Below, in pieces: positions 3,931 through 6,202 of a stretch of DNA of 6,202 nt. This DNA comes from Nitrospirota bacterium. Its GTDB lineage: Bacteria > Nitrospirota > Thermodesulfovibrionia > Thermodesulfovibrionales > JdFR-88. The DNA is taken from the NCBI GenBank assembly GCA_021825785.1, contig JAKAGP010000123.1, positions 1 to 6,202 of the forward strand, written 5' to 3'. Numbering within the stretch: position 1 is the stretch's first letter; each line of letters opens with the position of its first letter. A model generated the notes under the pieces. The model saw only the letters and a list, made by a program, of their open reading frames with translations. It had not been told where the DNA came from and made no database searches. The translations under genes were made by a program, and so were the position numbers.

Positions 3931-4859
3931 ATAACAAGGCGATCATACTATTTGGCCCCACGTCTTCCGGAAAGACGGAGGCCTCCATCCTCCTTGCCAT
4001 GGAGCTTGGGACGGAGATCATAAGCGCCGATTCCATGCAGCTCTACAGGCTCATGGACATAGGCACCGGAAAGCCAACGCCTTCGCAGCTAAAGGAAGTC
4101 CCCCACCACCTTATAGACGCCATCTGGCCGCATGAGCAGTGGAGCGCGGGCCAGTTCATGGAGGCGGCCTCCGGGACCATGGAAAGGCTTAGCGCCGCAG
4201 GCAAAATACCTCTTATCGTGGGGGGAACGGGGCTTTACATGAAGGCGCTCACGCGCGGCCTTATGGCAGCCCCTCAGGCGGATGCATCTCTTAGAGTGGA
4301 GCTTTTGAGCAGGAAGGAGGACCTCTACGGGCTTCTTAAAGACATGGACCCAGAAACCGCCCGCCTCCTGGCCCCAGCGGACACCCGGCGGATACTGAGG
4401 GCACTGGAGGTACAGATAAAGACAAAACGGGCAATGTCGGAGCTCAAAAGAGAACTGACCGCCCCTCTGCCTTACGATTTCATAAAAGTGGGGCTTACCA
4501 GGGACAGGGCGGAGCTCTATGCCCTCATAGAAGAAAGGGTGGACCGTATGCTCTCCGGGGGGCTCGTAGAAGAGGTCAGGAAGGTGCTTGGCCAACATCT
4601 GCCGCCATCGAAAACGGCCATGCAGGCCATAGGATACAAGGAAGTAGAGGGCTGGATCACCGGGCAATATCCCTACGAGGAGGCCGTGCGGCTTATAAAG
4701 AGAAATACCAGGCGGTATGCCAAACGGCAGTTTACCTGGTTTAAAAAGGAGGAGGCAACGCTCTGGGTGGACGTTACCGGCCTAAGGGGGGCGGATGCTA
4801 TATACGGCAGGCTTAAAAAGGCGCTGATGGCGGCCCGGCCGGACCTCTACCGCTCCTGA
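3924..4859 (+). CDS. miaA: tRNA dimethylallyltransferase
   Basis: A 311-residue enzyme at normal family length. It transfers a dimethylallyl group to N6 of A37 next to the anticodon in tRNAs reading UNN codons, which steadies codon pairing and reading frame. Visible landmarks: P-loop GPTSSGKT (11-18), SADSMQLYR (34-42) with the Asp and Gln that contact the target base, IGTGKP, HHLID, GGTGLYMKA near residue 100, the TRDRAELYALIEERVDRML region, AIGYKE, and the C-terminal RRYAKRQFTWFK. No ATG is in frame after the last stop at 3897; starts are TTG at 3924 or 3927. No strong Shine-Dalgarno is seen at a proper distance. In E. coli hfq follows miaA; here it does not. Confidence 0.96.
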   Translation: MLNNKAIILFGPTSSGKTEASILLAMELGTEIISADSMQLYRLMDIGTGKPTPSQLKEVPHHLIDAIWPHEQWSAGQFMEAASGTMERLSAAGKIPLIVGGTGLYMKALTRGLMAAPQADASLRVELLSRKEDLYGLLKDMDPETARLLAPADTRRILRALEVQIKTKRAMSELKRELTAPLPYDFIKVGLTRDRAELYALIEERVDRMLSGGLVEEVRKVLGQHLPPSKTAMQAIGYKEVEGWITGQYPYEEAVRLIKRNTRRYAKRQFTWFKKEEATLWVDVTGLRGADAIYGRLKKALMAARPDLYRS

Positions 4860-4862
4860 TCC

Positions 4863-4896
4863 TTCAGGCTTCGGGCCTTGAAAGGGCAGTTTTTTT
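4863..4896 (+). terminator. Probable intrinsic terminator after miaA
   Basis: TTCAGGC (4863-4869) pairs with GCC-T-TGAA (4875-4882, one bulged T) around TTCGG. Seven T residues follow at 4890-4896, with a 7-nt gap. An alternative hairpin, CCT-TGAA-AGG, would bring the stem closer to the T tract. It begins 4 bp after the miaA stop. Confidence 0.45.
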
Positions 4897-5030
4897 CTTT
4901 CCGTTTCCTGTTTTTAAGGCACGTTTTGGGATATACTTATTTAACCGGGTTTTTCTTTTTCTTTTTGTTTTTGTTTTAGCCGGTTGGCGTCTTGATCTTA
5001 TTTTATTTTTTCTGGCTTGGTTTTTTTAGC
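4897..5030 (+). other. Extremely T-rich spacer with a U-loop stem
   Basis: The plus strand here is dominated by T and C runs. AACCGG (4943-4948) is matched by CCGGTT (4980-4985), enclosing a 31-base loop that is almost all T. TATACT at 4932-4937 could serve as a -10 element, but no good -35 is present. I see no RNA family that I can name. Confidence 0.35.
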
Positions 5031-5102
5031 ATGGCAATGACCGGTTTTTTTATCGAGTTTTTATCGAACGGGGAAAGAGAAAGAGGTCTTTATTTGTCAT
5101 GA
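4992..5102 (+). CDS. Possible 36-aa membrane peptide coupled to the coiled-coil gene
   Basis: From TTG at 4992 the frame encodes a very hydrophobic N-terminal half (ILFYFFWLGFFSMAMTGFF), then IEFLSNGERERGLYLS. This is one plausible membrane segment plus a charged tail. ATG codons at 5031 and 5037 are alternative starts. Its TGA (5100-5102) overlaps the next ATG (5099-5101) as ATGA, a typical coupling arrangement. Against it, T-rich DNA encodes Phe/Leu by default, and no Shine-Dalgarno supports any of the starts. Confidence 0.25.
   Translation: MILFYFFWLGFFSMAMTGFFIEFLSNGERERGLYLS
5047..5067 (+). repeat. TTTTTATCGA repeated twice, 11 bp apart
   Basis: Exact copies at 5047-5056 and 5058-5067 place the ATCGA motifs one helical turn apart, about 30-50 bp upstream of the coiled-coil gene. 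It is operator-like in geometry, but no regulator is known to me. Confidence 0.3.
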
Positions 5103-5404
5103 TCGAAAAGCTCAGAGAGAATTTCAATAAAGGCGTCGAAAAACTCAAATGGTTTGCCCAGCTGCTGGACGAGCGCCTGAAAGTCGAGATCACCTTTTTC
5201 AAATTCGCAAGCAAGGTCGAAAAACTCCGGAAGGAGAAAGAGGAACTTGCCAGGGCGGTGGGCGAAAGGGTTTTTGAGGAAAGGCAGCAACTTCTGATCA
5301 TAGCGAGGGACGAGAACCTTAAGGGCATGCTTAAAGAGATGGAACTGGTGGATGAAGAATTGAGCGCCCTGGTTGAACAGACCTCCAAGATCGGCAAAGA
5401 ATAA
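5099..5404 (+). CDS. 101-aa coiled-coil protein of unknown function
   Basis: A lysine- and glutamate-rich, almost entirely helical protein with no signal peptide or membrane segment. Residues about 38-65 (FASKVEKLRKEKEELARAVG and onward) show heptad-like spacing of hydrophobic residues, and a second helical stretch (LKGMLKEMELVDEELSALVEQ) follows. It is presumably cytoplasmic and oligomeric. I recognise no named family; its size and position recall ZapA-like small coiled coils, but no specific ZapA features are seen. The ATG at 5099 overlaps an upstream small frame by ATGA. The nearest purine-rich element (AAAGAGG) is 12 nt away, longer than usual. Real coding is supported by GC-rich third positions that contrast with the T-rich spacer. 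Confidence 0.75.
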   Translation: MIEKLRENFNKGVEKLKWFAQLLDERLKVEITFFKFASKVEKLRKEKEELARAVGERVFEERQQLLIIARDENLKGMLKEMELVDEELSALVEQTSKIGKE

Positions 5405-5522
5405 AAATAAAAAAACCATAATAATAACAGGGTAAAACGAGCAAAGGGGAAGATAAACAGGGGGAAATGACAATTTTACTAAGAAACAGTTGTTATTCAG
5501 GGGGGCCTTTTTGTTTTTGTCC
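5405..5522 (+). other. A-rich then G-rich leader between the coiled-coil gene and the prepilin peptidase
   Basis: An A/T-rich part (5405-5430) passes into purine-rich DNA with AGGGGG at 5459-5464 followed by ATG at 5467. That ATG opens a 19-codon frame (MTILLRNSCYSGGPFCFCP) whose TGA (5524-5526) overlaps a candidate TTG start of the prepilin peptidase (5523-5525). It could be a translated leader. No clear terminator follows the coiled-coil gene. Confidence 0.3.
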
Positions 5523-5553
5523 TTGAAGCCCTTGCTTGAAGGGCCTCCTTTTT
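5501..5553 (+). promoter_or_regulatory. Alternative RNA stems at the prepilin peptidase start
   Basis: Stem A: GCCCTT (5528-5533) with AAGGGC (5539-5544), loop GCTTG, then CTCC and TTTTT (5549-5553), like an intrinsic terminator. Stem B: GGGGGCC (5501-5507) with GGCCTCC (5542-5548), one G-U pair, which would bury the G-rich ribosome-binding candidate. The two share 5542-5544 and cannot form together. Confidence 0.35.
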
Positions 5554-6202
5554 ACGTGCTTTCCGCCTTATTTGGCCTCATAGTGGGCTCTTTCGCAAAT
5601 GTCTGCATCTACAGGCTCCCAAAAAGAGAATCTGTTGTAACGCCGGCTTCGCATTGCCCTTCCTGTGGCACGCCCATCAGGTTTGTGGACAACGTCCCGG
5701 TCATAAGTTATCTCATCCTTCGGGGAAGGTGCAGGGCATGCGGCATGTCTATCTCACCCAGATACCCTGCCGTTGAAGGGCTGAACGCTCTACTGTATCT
5801 GGCCGCGGCCCTCAGGTTCGGAGGCACGCCTGCTACGCTTTTTTATTTCATCTTCATAACCGCGATGGTAGTTATAACCTTCATAGATTATGACCATCAG
5901 ATCATCCCGGACGAGATCACCCTGCCAGGCATTCCCATAGGGCTTCTGGCTGCGTGGCTTATCCTGCCGGACCCGTTTTACAGGGTGGCCGGCATGGGCC
6001 TGTCCGCCTCACTGATAGGAGCGGCGACCGGTTTTTTCCTCTATTACTCAATAGCTTTTTTAAGCCGGGGGGGGATGGGCGGCGGGGACGTAAAGATGAT
6101 GGCGATGGTAGGGGCGGTGCTGGGCTGGAAAGGCGTTGTCCTTACCACTTTCCTTGCGAGCTGTGCAGGTTCCATTGTGGGACTTTATCTTATGGTCTTC
6201 AA
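5523..6202 (+). CDS. pilD: Type IV prepilin peptidase / N-methyltransferase, C-terminus cut by the window
   Basis: An inner-membrane aspartic protease that removes the leader of type IV pilins or type II secretion pseudopilins and methylates the new N-terminus. 226 codons are present without a stop. Visible features: the N-terminal membrane helix with GSFANVCIYRLP (22-33), and the cytoplasmic zinc-type tetracysteine module HCPSC...CRAC (Cys45, 48, 70, 73). The first catalytic aspartate region is FIDYDHQIIPDEITLPG (Asp122/Asp124), and the second is GMGGGDVKMMAMVGAVLGWKG (Asp189). Hydrophobic segments lie between them. The family is about 250-290 residues, so only the last helix or two is missing. 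There is no in-frame ATG at the N-terminus. TTG 5511 (G-rich stretch 5 nt before), TTG 5523, TTG 5532 or GTG 5556 are possible, and 5523 is a compromise choice. Confidence 0.93.
   Translation, partial: MKPLLEGPPFYVLSALFGLIVGSFANVCIYRLPKRESVVTPASHCPSCGTPIRFVDNVPVISYLILRGRCRACGMSISPRYPAVEGLNALLYLAAALRFGGTPATLFYFIFITAMVVITFIDYDHQIIPDEITLPGIPIGLLAAWLILPDPFYRVAGMGLSASLIGAATGFFLYYSIAFLSRGGMGGGDVKMMAMVGAVLGWKGVVLTTFLASCAGSIVGLYLMVF

Noticed and set aside
4089..4667. Minus-strand 192-codon frame
   Set aside because: It is antisense to miaA, and its Pro/His/Arg-rich translation is typical of a shadow of a GC-rich gene.
5050..5473. Two minus-strand frames opposite the coiled-coil gene
   Set aside because: Ser/Phe/Leu-rich shadows of a Lys/Glu-rich gene; no ribosome binding site.
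1..6202. CRISPR array or rRNA
   Set aside because: No regularly spaced repeat-spacer series and no rRNA-like conserved segments were seen.

Overview
The window reads as a Gram-negative bacterial chromosome segment. It carries a lipobox lipoprotein, a type IV prepilin peptidase, and mixed-GC housekeeping genes separated by T-rich spacers. The style recalls Nitrospirota or Desulfobacterota, but nothing here fixes the phylum. Two housekeeping blocks point away from each other: the 5' part of dnaE on the minus strand at the left, and miaA, a coiled-coil gene and the start of a prepilin peptidase gene on the plus strand at the right. About 3 kb of accessory-looking DNA lies between them.

Left block (1-911): the PHP domain of DNA polymerase III alpha. 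Its frame is closed by an amber codon at codon 300, close to the PHP/polymerase domain boundary. A good sigma-70-like promoter sits so close to its ATG that the mRNA may be leaderless. Upstream (912-1672) is mostly non-genic DNA with TGTTCAAA repeats, a small orphan reading frame (1338-1490) and a second weak frame (1079-1300).

Middle block (1673-3277, minus strand): five closely packed genes read from one promoter with a perfect TATAAT. In transcription order they are a 69-aa unknown protein with a strong Shine-Dalgarno, a small stand-alone WGR-domain protein, a lipoprotein whose start overlaps the WGR stop (ATGA), an MntA-type minimal nucleotidyltransferase and a HepT-type HEPN protein (again ATGA overlap). 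The last two form a recognisable type VII toxin-antitoxin pair. The first three are not a system I can name. The cluster is bracketed by a 15-bp direct repeat (1625-1639 and 3469-3483). Each copy has a GTTTCA-N6-TGAAAC palindrome 7 bp to its outer side, so the whole may be a mobile or recombined cassette.

Spacer 3278-3923: it holds the cluster promoter, a 51-aa orphan frame and a degenerate REP-like palindromic patch.

Right block (3924-6202, plus strand): miaA (tRNA A37 dimethylallyltransferase), starting at TTG and preceded by a 7-codon leader rich in UNN codons. Next come a terminator-like hairpin, an extremely T-rich spacer, a possible tiny membrane peptide, a 101-aa coiled-coil protein of unknown role and the prepilin peptidase, which runs off the right edge. 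The prepilin peptidase points to type IV pili or type II secretion elsewhere in the genome.
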